Shown in pieces: positions 41,001 to 56,000 of a stretch of DNA of 64,000 nucleotides. The stretch is from Sthenelais limicola. Taxonomy: Eukaryota > Annelida > Polychaeta > Phyllodocida > Sigalionidae. The first letter of the stretch is position 1. Each line of letters opens with the position of its first letter. The stretch spans positions 7,270,127-7,334,126 of the forward strand of contig OW804100.1 in the NCBI GenBank assembly GCA_942159475.1, in the 5' to 3' direction. The notes below the pieces were generated by a model, which saw nothing but the letters and a program-made list of their open reading frames with translations, had not been told where the DNA came from and searched no databases. The translations under genes and the position numbers were made by a program.

Positions 41001-44000
41001 TTTTTTACGACCCACTTTTTACGACCCACTTTTTACGACCAACTAAATTTCGACCAATTTTGTACGACCCACTTTTTACGACCAACTTTTTGACGACCAC
41101 CTTTTTGACGACCACCTTTTTTTTTCGACCAACTAAATTTCGACCAATTTTTTACGACCCACTTTTTACGACCCACTTTTGACGACCACCTTTTTGACGA
41201 CCACCTTTTTTTTCGACCAACTAAATTTCGACCAATTTTTTACGACCCACTTTTGGACGACCACCTTTTTGACGACCACCTTTTTTTTTCGACCAACTAA
41301 ATTTCGACCAATTTTTTACGACCCACTTCTTACGACCACCTTTTTTTCGACCAACTTTTTGACGACCACCTTTTTTTTCGACCAACTATTTACGACCCAC
41401 TTTTCGACGACCACCTTTTTTTTTCGACTAACTAAATTTCGACCATATTTTTACGACCCACTTTTTACGACCACCTTTTTGACGACCACCTTTTTGACGA
41501 CCACCTTTTTTTTCGACCAACTAAATTTCGACCAATTGTTTACGACCCACTTTTTACGACCAACTAAATTTCGACCAATTTTGTACGACCCACTTTTTAC
41601 GACCAACTTTTTGACGACCACCTTTTTGACGACCACCTTTTTTTTTCGACCAACTAAATTTCGACCAATTTTTTACGACCCACTTTTTACGACCCACTTT
41701 TTACGACCACCTTTTTGACGACCACCTTTTTTTTCGACCAACTAAATTTCGACCGATTTTTTACGACCCACTTTTGGACGACCACCTTTTTTTCGACCAA
41801 CTTTTTGACGACCACCTTTTTTTTCGACCAACTATTTACGACCCACTTTTGGACGACCACCTTTTTTTTTCGACCAACTAAATTTCGACCAATTTTTTAC
41901 GACCCACTTTTTACGACCACCTTTTTTTCGACCACCTTTTTGACGACCACCTTTTTTTTCGACCAACTAAATTTCGACCAATTTTTTACAACCCACTTTT
42001 TACGACCACCTTTTTTTCGACCAACTTTTTGACGACCACCTTTTTTTTCGACCAACTATTTACGACCCACTTTTGGACGACCACCTTTTTTTTTCGACCA
42101 ACTAAATTTCGACCATATTTTTACGACCCACTTTTTACGACCACCTTTTTGACGACCACCTTTTTGACGACCACCTTTTTTTTCGACCAACTAAATTTCG
42201 ACCAATTTTTTACGACCCACTTTTTACGACCAACTAAATTTCGACCAATTTTGTACGACCCACTTTTTACGACCACCTTTTTGACGACCACCTTTTTTTT
42301 CGACCAACTAAATTTCGACCAATTTTGTACGACCCACTTTTTACGACCACCTTTTTGACGACCACCTTTTTGACGACCACCTTTTTTTTCGACCAACTAA
42401 ATTTCGACCAATTTTTTACGACCCACTTTTTACGACCACCTTTTTTTCGACCAACTTTTTGACGACCACCTTTTTTTTCGACCAACTATTTACGACCCAC
42501 TTTTGGACGACCACCTTTTTTTTTCGACCAACTAAATTTCGACCATATTTTTACGACCCACTTTTTACGACCACCTTTTTGACGACCACCTTTTTTTTCG
42601 ACCAACTAAATTTCGACCAATTTTTTACGACCCACTTTTTACGACCAACTAAATTTCGACCAATTTTGTACGACCCACTTTTTACGACCAACTTTTTGAC
42701 GACCACCTTTTTGACGACCACCTTTTTTTTCGACCAACTAAATTTCGACCAATTTTTTACGACCCACTTTTTACGACCACTTTTTTTTCGACCAACTATT
42801 TACGACCCACTTTTTACGACCACCTTTTTTTCGACCAACTTTTTGACGACCACCTTTTTTTTCGACCAACTATTTACGACCCACTTTTGGACGACCACCT
42901 TTTTTTTTCGACCAACTAAATTTCGACCATATTTTTACGACCCACTTTTTACGACCACCTTTTTGACGACCACCTTTTTGACGACCACCTTTTTTTTCGA
43001 CCAACTAAATTTCGACCAATTTTTTACGACCCACTTTTTACGACCAACTAAATTTCGACCAATTTTGTACGACCCACTTTTTACGACCAACTTTTTGACG
43101 ACCACCTTTTTGACGACCACCTTTTTTTTCGACCAACTAAATTTCGACCAATTTTTTACGACCCACTTTTTACGACCACCTTTTTTTCGACCAACTATTT
43201 ACGACCCACTTTTTACGACCACCTTTTTTTCGACCAACTTTTTGACGACCACCTTTTTTTTCGACCAACTATTTACGACCCACTTTTTGACGACCACCTT
43301 TTTTTTTCGACCAACTAAATTTCGACCATATTTTTACGACCCACTTTTTACGACCACCTTTTTGACGACCACCTTTTTGACGACCACCTTTTTTTTCGAC
43401 CAACTAAATTTCGACCAATTTTTTACGACCCACTTTTTACGACCAACTAAATTTCGACCAATTTTGTACGACCCACTTTTTACGACCAACTTTTTGACGA
43501 CCACCTTTTTGACGACCACCTTTTTTTTCGACCAACTAAATTTCGACCAATTTTTTACGACCCACTTTTTACGACCACCTTTTTTTCGACCAACTATTTA
43601 CGACCCACTTTTGGACGACCACCTTTTTTTTTTCGACCAACTAAATTTCGACCATATTTTTACGACCCACTTTTTACGACCACCTTTTTGACGACCACCT
43701 TTTTTTTCGACCAACTAAATTTCGACCAATTTTGTACGACCCACTTTTTACGACCAACTTTTTGACGACCACCTTTTTGACGACCACCTTTTTTTTCGAC
43801 CAACTAAATTTCGACCAATTTTTTACGACCACCTTTTTTTCGACCAACTATTTACGACCCACTTTTGGACGACCACCTTTTTTTTTCGACCAACTAAATT
43901 TCGACCAATTTTTTACGACCCACTTTTTACGACCACCTTTTTTTCGACCAACTTTTTGACGACCACCTTTTTTTTCGACCAACTATTTACGACCCACTTT

Positions 44001-47000
44001 TGGACGACCACCTTTTTTTTTCGACCAACTAAATTTCGACCAATTTTTTACGACCCACTTTTTACGACCAACTAAATTTCGACCAATTTTGTACGACCCA
44101 CTTTTTACGACCACCTTTTTTTCGACCAACTATTTACGACCCACTTTTGGACGACCACCTTTTTTTTTTCGACCAACTAAATTTCGACCATATTTTTACG
44201 ACCCACTTTTTACGACCACCTTTTTGACGACCACCTTTTTTTTCGACCAACTAAATTTCGACCAATTTTTTACGACCCACTTTTTACGACCACCTTTTTT
44301 TCGACCAACTATTTACGACCCACTTTTTACGACCACCTTTTTTTCGACCAACTTTTTGACGACCACCTTTTTTTTCAACCAACTATTTACGACCCACTTT
44401 TGGACGACCACCTTTTTTTTTCGACCAACTAAATTTCGACCATATTTTTACGACCCACTTTTTACGACCACCTTTTTGACGACCACCTTTTTGACGACCA
44501 CCTTTTTTTTCGACCAACTAAATTTCGACCAATTTTTTACGACCCACTTTTTACGACCAACTAAATTTCGACCAATTTTGTACGACCCACTTTTTACGAC
44601 CAACTTTTTGACGACCACCTTTTTGACGACCACCTTTTTTTTCGACCAACTAAATTTCGACCAATTTTTTACGACCCACTTTTTACGACCACCTTTTTTT
44701 CGACCAACTATTTACGACCCACTTTTTACGACCACCTTTTTTTCGACCAACTTTTTAACGACCACCTTTTTTTTCGACCAACTATTTACGACCCACTTTT
44801 TGACGACCACCTTTTTTTCGACCACCTTTTTTTTCGACCAACTAAATTTCGACCAATTTTTTACGACCCACTTTTTACGACCAACTAAATTTCGACCAAT
44901 TTTGTACGACCCACTTTTTACGACCAACTTTTTGACGACCACCTTTTTGACGACCACCTTTTTTTCGACCAACTAAATTTCGACCAATTTTTTACGACCC
45001 ACTTCTTACGACCACCTTTTTTTCGACCAACTTTTTGACGACCACCTTTTTTTTCGACCAACTATTTACGACCCACTTTTCGACGACCACCTTTTTTTTT
45101 CGACCAACTAAATTTCGACCATATTTTTACGACCCACTTTTTACGACCACCTTTTTGACGACCACCTTTTTGACGACCACCTTTTTTTTCGACCAACTAA
45201 ATTTCGACCAATTGTTTACGACCCACTTTTTACGACCAACTAAATTTCGACCAATTTTGTACGACCCACTTTTTACGACCAACTTTTTGACGACCACCTT
45301 TTTGACGACCACCTTTTTTTTCGACCAACTAAATTTCGACCAATTTTTTACGACCCACTTTTTACGACCAACTTTTTGACGACCACCTTTTTGACGACCA
45401 CCTTTTTTTTCGACCAACTAAATTTCAACCAATTTTTTACGACCCACTTTTTACGACCACCTTTTTTTCGACCAACTTTTTGACGACCACCTTTTTTTTC
45501 GACCAACTATTTACGACCCACTTTTGGACGACCACCTTTTTTTTTCGACCAACTAAATTTCGACCATATTTTTACGACCCACTTTTTACGACCACCTTTT
45601 TGACGACCACCTTTTTGACGACCACCTTTTTTTTCGACCAACTAAATTTCGACCAATTTTTTACGACCCACTTTTTACGACCACCTTTTTTTCGACCAAC
45701 TTTTTGACGACCACCTTTTTTTTCGACCAACTATTTACGACCCACTTTTGGACGACCACCTTTTTTTTTCGACCAACTAAATTTCGACCATATTTTTACG
45801 ACCCACTTTTTACGACCACCTTTTTGACGACCACCTTTTTGACGACCACCTTTTTTTTCGACCAACTAAATTTCGACCAATTTTTTACGACCCACTTTTT
45901 ACGACGAACTCAATTTCGACCAATTTTGTACGACCCACTTTTTACGACCAACTTTTTGACGACCACCTTTTTGACTACCACCTTTTTTTTCGACCAACTA
46001 AATTTCGACCAATTTTTTACGACCCACTTTTTACGACCACCTTTTTTTCGACCAACTATTTACGACCCACTTTTTACGACCACCTTTTTTTCGACCAACT
46101 TTTTGACGACCACCTTTTTTTTCGACCCACTATTTACGACCCACTTTTTGACGACCACCTTTTTTTTTCGACCAACTAAATTTCGACCAATTTTTTACAA
46201 CCCACTTTTTACGACCAACTTTTTGACGACCACCTTTTTGACGACCACCTTTTTTTTCGACCAACTAAATTTCGACCAATTTTTTACGACCCACTTTTTA
46301 CGACCACCTTTTTTTCGACCAACTATTTACGACCCACTTTTGGACGACCACCTTTTTTTTTCGACCAACTAAATTTCGACCAATTTTTTACGACCCACTT
46401 TTTACGACCACCTTTTTTTCGACCAACTTTTTGACGACCACCTTTTTTTTCGACCAACTATTTACGACCCACTTTTGGACGACCACCTTTTTTTTTCGAC
46501 CAACTAAATTTCGACCATATTTTTACGACCCACTTTTTACGACCACCTTTTTGACGACCACCTTTTTGACGACCACCTTTTTTTTCGACCAACTAAATTT
46601 CGACCAATTTTTTACGACCCACTTTTTACGACCAACTAAATTTCGACCAATTTTGTACGACCCACTTTTTACGACCAACTTTTTGACGACCACCTTTTTG
46701 ACGACCACCTTTTTTTTTCGACCAACTAAATTTCGACCAATTTTTTACGACCCACTTTTTACGACCAACTTTTTGACGACCACCTTTTTGACGACCACCT
46801 TTTTTTTTCGACCAACTAAATTTCGACCAATTTTTTACGACCCACTTTTTACGACCAACTTTTTGACGACCACCTTTTTGACGACCACCTTTTTTTTCGA
46901 CCAACTAAATTTCGACCAATTTTTGACGACCCACTTTTTACGACCAACTTTTTTTCGACCAACTTTTTGACGACCACCTTTTTTTTCGACGAAGTATTTA

Positions 47001-50000
47001 CGACCCACTTTTGGACGACCACCTTTTTTTTTCGACCAACTAAATTTCGACCATATTTTTACGACCCACTTTTTACGACCACCTTTTTGACGACCACCTT
47101 TTTGACGACCACCTTTTTTTTCGACCAACTAAATTTCGACCAATTTTTTACGACCCACTTTTTACGACCAACTAAATTTCGACCAATTTTGTACGACCCA
47201 CTTTTTACGACCACCTTTTTGACGACCACCTTTTTGACGACCACCTTTTTTTTCGACCAACTAAATTTCGACCAATTTTTTACGACCCACTTTTTACGAC
47301 CACCTTTTTTTCGACCAACTTTTTGACGACCACCTTTTTTTTCGACCAACTAAATTTCGACCAATTTTTTACGACCCATTTTTTACGACCAACTAAATTT
47401 CGACCAATTTTGTACGACCCACTTTTTACGACCAACTTTTTGACGACCACCTTTTTGACGACCACCTTTTTTTTCGACCAACTAAATTTCGACCAATTTT
47501 TTACGACCCACTTTTTACGACCACCTTTTTTTCGACCAACTTTTTGACGACCACCTTTTTTTTCGACCAACTATTTACGACCCACTTTTGGACGACCACC
47601 TTTTTTTTTCGACCAACTAAATTTCGACCATATTTTTACGACCCACTTTTTACGACCACCTTTTTGACGACCACCTTTTTTTTCGACCAACTAAATTTCG
47701 ACCAATTTTTTACGACCCACTTTTTACGACCACCTTTTTTTCGACCAACTTTTTGACGACCACCTTTTTTTTCGACCAACTAAATTTCGACCAATTTTGT
47801 ACGACCCACTTTTTACGACCAACTTTTTGACGACCACCTTTTTGACGACCACCTTTTTTTTCGACCAACTAAATTTCGACCAATTTTTTACGACCCACTT
47901 TTTACGACCACCTTTTTTTCGACCAACTATTTACGACCCACTTTTGGACGACCACCTTTTTTTTTCGACCAACTAAATTTCGACCAATTTTTTACGACCC
48001 ACTTTTTACGACCACCTTTTTTTCGACCAACTTTTTGACGACCACCTTTTTTTCGACCAACTATTTACGACCCACTTTTGGACGACCACCTTTTTTTTTC
48101 GACCAACTAAATTTCGACCATATTTTTACGACCCACTTTTTACGACCACCTTTTTGACGACCACCTTTTTGACGACCACCTTTTTTTTCGACCAACTAAA
48201 TTTCGACCAATTTTTTACGACCCACTTTTTACGACCAACTAAATTTCGACCAATTTTGTACGACCTACTTTTTACGACCAACTTTTTGACGACCACCTTT
48301 TTGACGACCACCTTTTTTTTCGACCAACTAAATTTCGACCAATTTTTTACGACCCACTTTTTACGACCACCTTTTTTTCGACCAACTATTTACGACCCAC
48401 TTTTGGACGACCACCTTTTTTTTTCGACCAACTAAATTTCGACCAATTTTTTACGACCCACTTTTTACGACGACCTTTTTGACGACCACCTTTTTGACGA
48501 CCACCTTTTTTTTCGACCAACTAAATTTCGACCAATTTTTTACGACCCACTTTTTACGACCAACTAAATTTCGACCAATTTTGTACGACCCACTTTTTAC
48601 GACCAACTTTTTGACGACCACCTTTTTGACGACCACCTTTTTTTTCGACCAACTAAATTTCGACCAATTTTTTACGACCCACTTTCTACGACCAACTAAA
48701 TTTCGACCAATTTTGTACGACCCACTTTTTACGACCAACTTTTTGACGACCACCTTTTTGACGACCACCTTTTTTTTCGACCAACTAAATTTCGACCAAT
48801 TTTTTACGACCCACTTTTTACGACCACCTTTTTTTCGACCAACTATTTACGACCCACTTTTTACGACCACCTTTTTGAAGACCACCTTTTTGACGACCAC
48901 CTTTTTTTTCGACTAACTAAATTTCGACCAATTTTTTACGACCCACTTTTTACGACCACCTTTTTTTCGACCAACTATTTACGACCCACTTTTTACGACC
49001 ACCTTTTTTTCGACCAACTCTTTGACGAGAACCTTTTTTTTCGACCAACTATTTACGACCCACTTTTTACGACCACCTTTTTTTCGACCAACTTTTTGAC
49101 GACCACCTTTTTTTTCGACCAACTATTTACGACCCACTTTTGGACGACCACCTTTTTTTTTCGACCAACTAAATTTCGACCATATTTTTACGACCCACTT
49201 TTTACGACCACCTTTTTGACGACCACCTTTTTGACGACCACCTTTTTTTTCGACCAACTAAATTTCGACCAATTTTTTACGACCCACTTTTTACGACCAA
49301 CTAAATTTCAACCAATTTTGTACGACCCACTTTTTACGACCAACTTTTTGACGACCACCTTTTTGACGACCACCTTTTTTTTTCGACCAACTAAATTTCG
49401 ACCAATTTTTTACGACCCACTTTTTACGACCACCTTTTTTTCGACCAACTATTTACGACCCACTTTTGGACGACCACCTTTTTTTTTCGACCAACTAAAT
49501 TTCGACCAATTTTTTACGACCCACTTTTTACGACGACCTTTTTTTCGACCAACTTTTTGACGACCACCTTTTTTTTCGACCAACTATTTACGACCCACTT
49601 TTGGACGACCACCTTTTTTTTTCGACCAACTAAATTTCGACCATATTTTTACGACCCACTTTTTACGACCACCTTTTTGACGACCACCTTTTTGACGACC
49701 ACCTTTTTTTTCGACCAACTAAATTTCGACCAATTTTTTACGACCCACTTTCTACGACCAACTCAATTTCGACCAATTTTGTACGACCCACTTTTTACGA
49801 CCAACTTTTTGACGACCACCTTTTTGACGACCACCTTTTTTTTCGACTAACTAAATTTCGACCAATTTTTTACGACCCACTTTTTACGACCACCTTTTTT
49901 TCGACCAACTATTTACGACCCACTTTTTACGACCACCTTTTTTTCGACCAACTTTTTGACGAGAACCTTTTTTTTCGACCAACTATTTACGACCCACTTT

Positions 50001-53000
50001 TTACGACCACCTTTTTTTCGACCAACTTTTTGACGACCACCTTTTTTTTCGACCAACTATTTACGACCCACTTTTGGACGACCACCTTTTTTTTTCGACC
50101 AACTAAATTTCGACCATATTTTTACGACCCACTTTTTACGACCACCTTTTTGACGACCACCTTTTTGACGACCACCTTTTTTTTCGACCAACTAAATTTC
50201 GACCAATTTTTTACGACCCACTTTTTACGACCAACTAAATTTCAACCAATTTTGTACGACCCACTTTTTACGACCAACTTTTTGACGACCACCTTTTTGA
50301 CGACCACCTTTTTTTTTCGACCAACTAAATTTCGACCAATTTTTTACGACCCACTTTTTACGACCACCTTTTTTTCGACCAACTATTTACGACCCACTTT
50401 TGGACGACCACCTTTTTTTTTCGACCAACTAAATTTCGACCATATTTTTACGACCCACTTTTTACGACCACCTTTTTGACGACCACCCTTTTGACGACCA
50501 CCTTTTTTTCCGACCAACTAAATTTCGACCAATTTTTTACGACCCACTTTTTACGACCACCTTTTTTTCGACCAACTATTTACGACCCACTTTTGGACGA
50601 CCACCTTTTTTTTTCGAACCAACTAAATTTCGACCATATTTTTACGACCCACTTTTTACGACCACCTTTTTTTCGACCCACTTTTTGACGACCACCTTTT
50701 TTTCGACCAACTAAATTTCGACCAATTTTTTACGACCCACTTTTTACGACCACCTTTTTGACGACCACCTTTTTTTTTCGACCAACTAAATTTCGACCAA
50801 TTTTTTACGACCCACTTTTTACGACCAACTTTTTGACGACCACCTTTTTGACGACCACCTTTTTTTTCGACCAACTAAATTTCGACCAATTTTTTACGAC
50901 CCACTTTTTACGACCACCTTTTTTTCGACCAACTTTTTGACGACCACCTTTTTTTTCGACCAACTATTTACGACCCACTTTTGGACGACCACCTTTTTTT
51001 TTCGACCAACTAAATTTCGACCATATTTTTACGACCCACTTTTTACGACCACCTTTTTGACGACCACCTTTTTGACGACCACCTTTTTTTTCGACCAACT
51101 AAATTTCGACCAATTTTTTACGACCCACTTTTTACGACCTACTAAATTTCGACCAATTTTGTACGACGCACTTTTTACGACCAACTTTTTGACGACCACC
51201 TTTTTGACGACCACCTTTTTTTTTCGACCAACTAAATTTCGACCAATTTTTTACGACCCACTTTTTACGACCAACTTTTTGACGACCACCTTTTTGACGA
51301 CCACCTTTTTTTTCGACCAACTAAATTTCGACCAATTTTTTACGACCCACTTTCTACGACCAACTAAATTTCGACCAATTTTGTACGACCCACTTTTTAC
51401 GACCAACTTTTTGACGACCACCTTTTTGACGACCACCTTTTTTTTCGACCAACTAAATTTCGACCAATTTTTTACGACCCACTTTTTACGACCACCTTTT
51501 TTTCGACCAACTATTTACGACCCACTTTTGGACGACCACCTTTTTTTTTCGACCAACTAAATTTCGACCAATTTTTTACGACCCACTTTTTACGACGACC
51601 TTTTTTTCGACCAACTTTTTGACGACCACCTTTTTTTTCGACCAACTATTTACGACCCACTTTTGGACGACCACCTTTTTTTTTCGACCAACTAAATTTC
51701 GACCATATTTTTACGACCCACTTTTTACGACCACCTTTTTGACGACCACCTTTTTGACGACCACCTTTTTTTTCGACCAACTAAATTTCGACCAATTTTT
51801 TACGACCCACTTTCTACGACCAACTCAATTTCGACCAATTTTGTACGACCCACTTTTTACGACCAACTTTTTGAAGACCACCTTTTTGACGACCACCTTT
51901 TTTTTCGACTAACTAAATTTCGACCAATTTTTTACGACCCACTTTTTACGACCACCTTTTTTTCGACCAACTATTTACGACCCACTTTTTACGACCACCT
52001 TTTTTTCGACCAACTCTTTGACGAGAACCTTTTTTTTCGACCAACTATTTACGACCCACTTTTTACGACCACCTTTTTTTCGACCAACTTTTTGACGACC
52101 ACCTTTTTTTTCGACCAACTATTTACGACCCACTTTTGGACGACCACCTTTTTTTTTCGACCAACTAAATTTCGACCATATTTTTACGACCCACTTTTTA
52201 CGACCACCTTTTTGACGACCACCTTTTTGACGACCACCTTTTTTTTCGACCAACTAAATTTCGACCAATTTTTTACGACCCACTTTTTACGACCAACTAA
52301 ATTTCAACCAATTTTGTACGACCCACTTTTTACGACCAACTTTTTGACGACCACCTTTTTGACGACCACCTTTTTTTTTCGACCAACTAAATTTCGACCA
52401 ATTTTTTACGACCCACTTTCTACGACCACCTTTTTTTCGACCAACTATTTACGACCCACTTTTGGACGACCACCTTTTTTTTTCGACCAACTAAATTTCG
52501 ACCAATTTTTTACGACCCACTTTTTACGACGACCTTTTTTTCGACCAACTTTTTGACGACCACCTTTTTTTTCGACCAACTATTTACGACCCACTTTTGG
52601 ACGACCACCTTTTTTTTTCGACCAACTAAATTTCGACCATATTTTTACGACCCACTTTTTACGACCACCTTTTTGACGACCACCTTTTTGACGACCACCT
52701 TTTTTTTCGACCAACTAAATTTCGACCAATTTTTTACGACCCACTTTCTACGACCAACTCAATTTCGACCAATTTTGTACGACCCACTTTTTATGACCAA
52801 CTTTTTGAAGACCACCTTTTTGACGACCACCTTTTTTTTCGACTAACTAAATTTCGACCAATTTTTTACGACCCACTTTTTACGACCACCTTTTTTTCGA
52901 CCAACTATTTACGACCCACTTTTTACGACCACCTTTTTTTTCGACCAACTTTTTGACGAGAACCTTTTTTTTCGACCAACTATTTACGACCCACTTTTTA

Positions 53001-56000
53001 CGACCACCTTTTTTTCGACCAACTTTTTGACGACCACCTTTTTTTTCGACCATCTATTTACGACCCACTTTTGGACGACCACCTTTTTTTTTCGACCAAC
53101 TAAATTTCGACCATATTTTTACGACCCACTTTTTACGACCACCTTTTTGACGACCACCTTTTTGACGACCACCTTTTTTTTCGACCAACTAAATTTCGAC
53201 CAATTTTTTACGACCCACTTTTTACGACCAACTAAATTTCAACCAATTTTGTACGACCCACTTTTTACGACCAACTTTTTGACGACCACCTTTTTGACGA
53301 CCACCTTTTTTTTTCGACCAACTAAATTTCGACCAATTTTTTACGACCCACTTTTTACGACCACCTTTTTTTCGACCAACTATTTACGACCCACTTTTGG
53401 ACGACCACCTTTTTTTTTCGACCAACTAAATTTCGACCATATTTTTACGACCCACTTTTTACGACCACCTTTTCGACGACCACCTTTTTGACGACCACCT
53501 TTTTTTTCGACCAACTAAATTTCGACCAATTTTTTACGACCCACTTTTTACGACCACCTTTTTTTCGACCAACTATTTACGACCCACTTTTGGACGACCA
53601 CCTTTTTTTTTCGACCAACTAAATTTCGACCATATTTTTACGACCCACTTTTTACGACCACCTTTTTTTCGACCCACTTTTTGACGACCACCTTTTTTTC
53701 GACCAACTAAATTTCGACCAATTTTTTACGACCCACTTTTTACGACCACCTTTTTGACGACCACCTTTTTTTTTCGACCAACTAAATTTCGACCAATTTT
53801 TTACGACCCACTTTTTACGACCAACTTTTTGACGACCACCTTTTTGACGACCACCTTTTTTTTCGACCAACTAAATTTCGACCAATTTTTTACGACCCAC
53901 TTTTTACGACCACCTTTTTTTCGACCAACTTTTTGACGACCACCTTTTTTTTCGACCAACTATTTACGACCCACTTTTGGACGACCACCTTTTTTTTTCG
54001 ACCAACTAAATTTCGACCATATTTTTACGACCCACTTTTTACGACCACCTTTTTGACGACCACCTTTTTGACGACCACCTTTTTTTTCGACCAACTAAAT
54101 TTCGACCAATTTTTTACGACCCACTTTTTACGACCTACTAAATTTCGACCAATTTTGTACGACGCACTTTTTACGACCAACTTTTTGACGACCACCTTTT
54201 TGACGACCACCTTTTTTTTTCGACCAACTAAATTTCGACCAATTTTTTACGACCCACTTTTTACGACCAACTTTTTGACGACCACCTTTTTGACGACCAC
54301 CTTTTTTTTTCGACCAACTAAATTTCGACCAATTTTTTACGACCCACTTTTTACGACCAACTTTTTGACGACCACCTTTTGGACGACCACCTTTTTTTTC
54401 GACCAACTAAATTTCGACCAATTTTTTACGACCCACTTTTTACGACCACCTTTTTTTCGACCAACTTTTTGACGACCACCTTTTTTTTCGACCAACTAAA
54501 TTTCGACCAATTTTGTACGACCCACTTTTTACGACCAACTTTTTGACGACCACCTTTTTGACGACCACCTTTTTTTTCGACCAACTAAATTTCGACCAAT
54601 TTTTTACGACCCACTTTTTACGACCACCTTTTTTTCGACCAACTATTTACGACCCACTTTTGGACGACCACCTTTTTTTTTCGACCAACTAAATTTCGAC
54701 CAATTTTTTACGACCCACTTTTTACGACCACCTTTTTTTCGAACAACTTTTTGACGACCACCTTTTTTTCGACCAACTATTTACGACCCACTTTTGGACG
54801 ACCACCTTTTTTTTTCGACCAACTAAATTTCGACCATATTTTTACGACCCACTTTTTACGACCACCTTTTTGACGACCACCTTTTTGACTACCACCTTTT
54901 TTTAAGACCAACTAAATTTCGACCAATTTTTTACGACCCACTTTTTACGACCAACTAAATTTCGACCAATTTTGTACGACCCACTTTTTACGACCAACTT
55001 TTTGACGACCACCTTTTTGACGACCACCTTTTTTTTCGACCAACTAAATTTCGACCAATTTTTTACGACCCACTTTTTACGACCACCTTTTTTTCGACCA
55101 ACTATTTACGACCCACTTTTTACGACCACCTTTTTTTCGACCAACTTTTTGACGACCACCTTTTTTTCCGACCAACTATTTACGACCCACTTTTTGACGA
55201 CCACCTTTTTTTTTCGACCAACTAAATTTCGACCAATTTTTTACAACCCACTTTTTACGACCAACTTTTTGACGACCACCTTTTTGACGACCACCTTTTT
55301 TTTTCGACCAACTAAATTTCGACCAATTTTTTACGACCCACTTTTTACGACCACCTTTTTTTCGACCAACTTTTTGACGACCACCTTTTTTTCGACCAAC
55401 TAAATTTCGACCAATTTTGTACGACCCACTTTTTACGACCACCTTTTTGACGACCACCTTTTTGACGACCACCTTTTTTTTCGACCAACTAAATTTCGAC
55501 CAATTTTTTACGACCCACTTTTTACGACCAACTAAATTTCGACCAATTTTGTACGACCCACTTTTTACGACCAACTTTTTGACGACCACCTTTTTGACGA
55601 CCACCTTTTTTTTCGACCAACTAAATTTCGACCAATTTTTTACGACCCACTTTCTACGACCAACTAAATTTCGACCAATTTTGTACGACCCACTTTTTAC
55701 GACCAACTTTTTGACGACCACCTTTTTGACGACCACCTTTTTTTTCGACCAACTAAATTTCGACCAATTTTTTACGACCCACTTTTTACGACCAACTTTT
55801 TGACGACCACCTTTTTGACGACCACCTTTTTTTTCGACCAACTAAATTTCGACCAATTTTTTACGACCCACTTTTTACGACCACCTTTTTTTCGACCAAC
55901 TATTTACGACCCACTTTTGGACGACCACCTTTTTTTTTCGACCAACTAAATTTCGACCAATTTTTTACGACCCACTTTTTACGACCACCTTTTTGACGAC

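Noticed and set aside
42459..43691. 410-codon open frame in the satellite (and dozens of shorter ones on both strands)
   Set aside because: They consist only of repeated words such as TTTFFFDQL, follow the higher-order repeat exactly and occur on both strands. They are composition artefacts without gene features.
55176..55841. 221-codon minus-strand frame rich in Lys and Val in the satellite
   Set aside because: It is the complement of the same monomers and recurs at 58643-59308 exactly 3,467 bp away.
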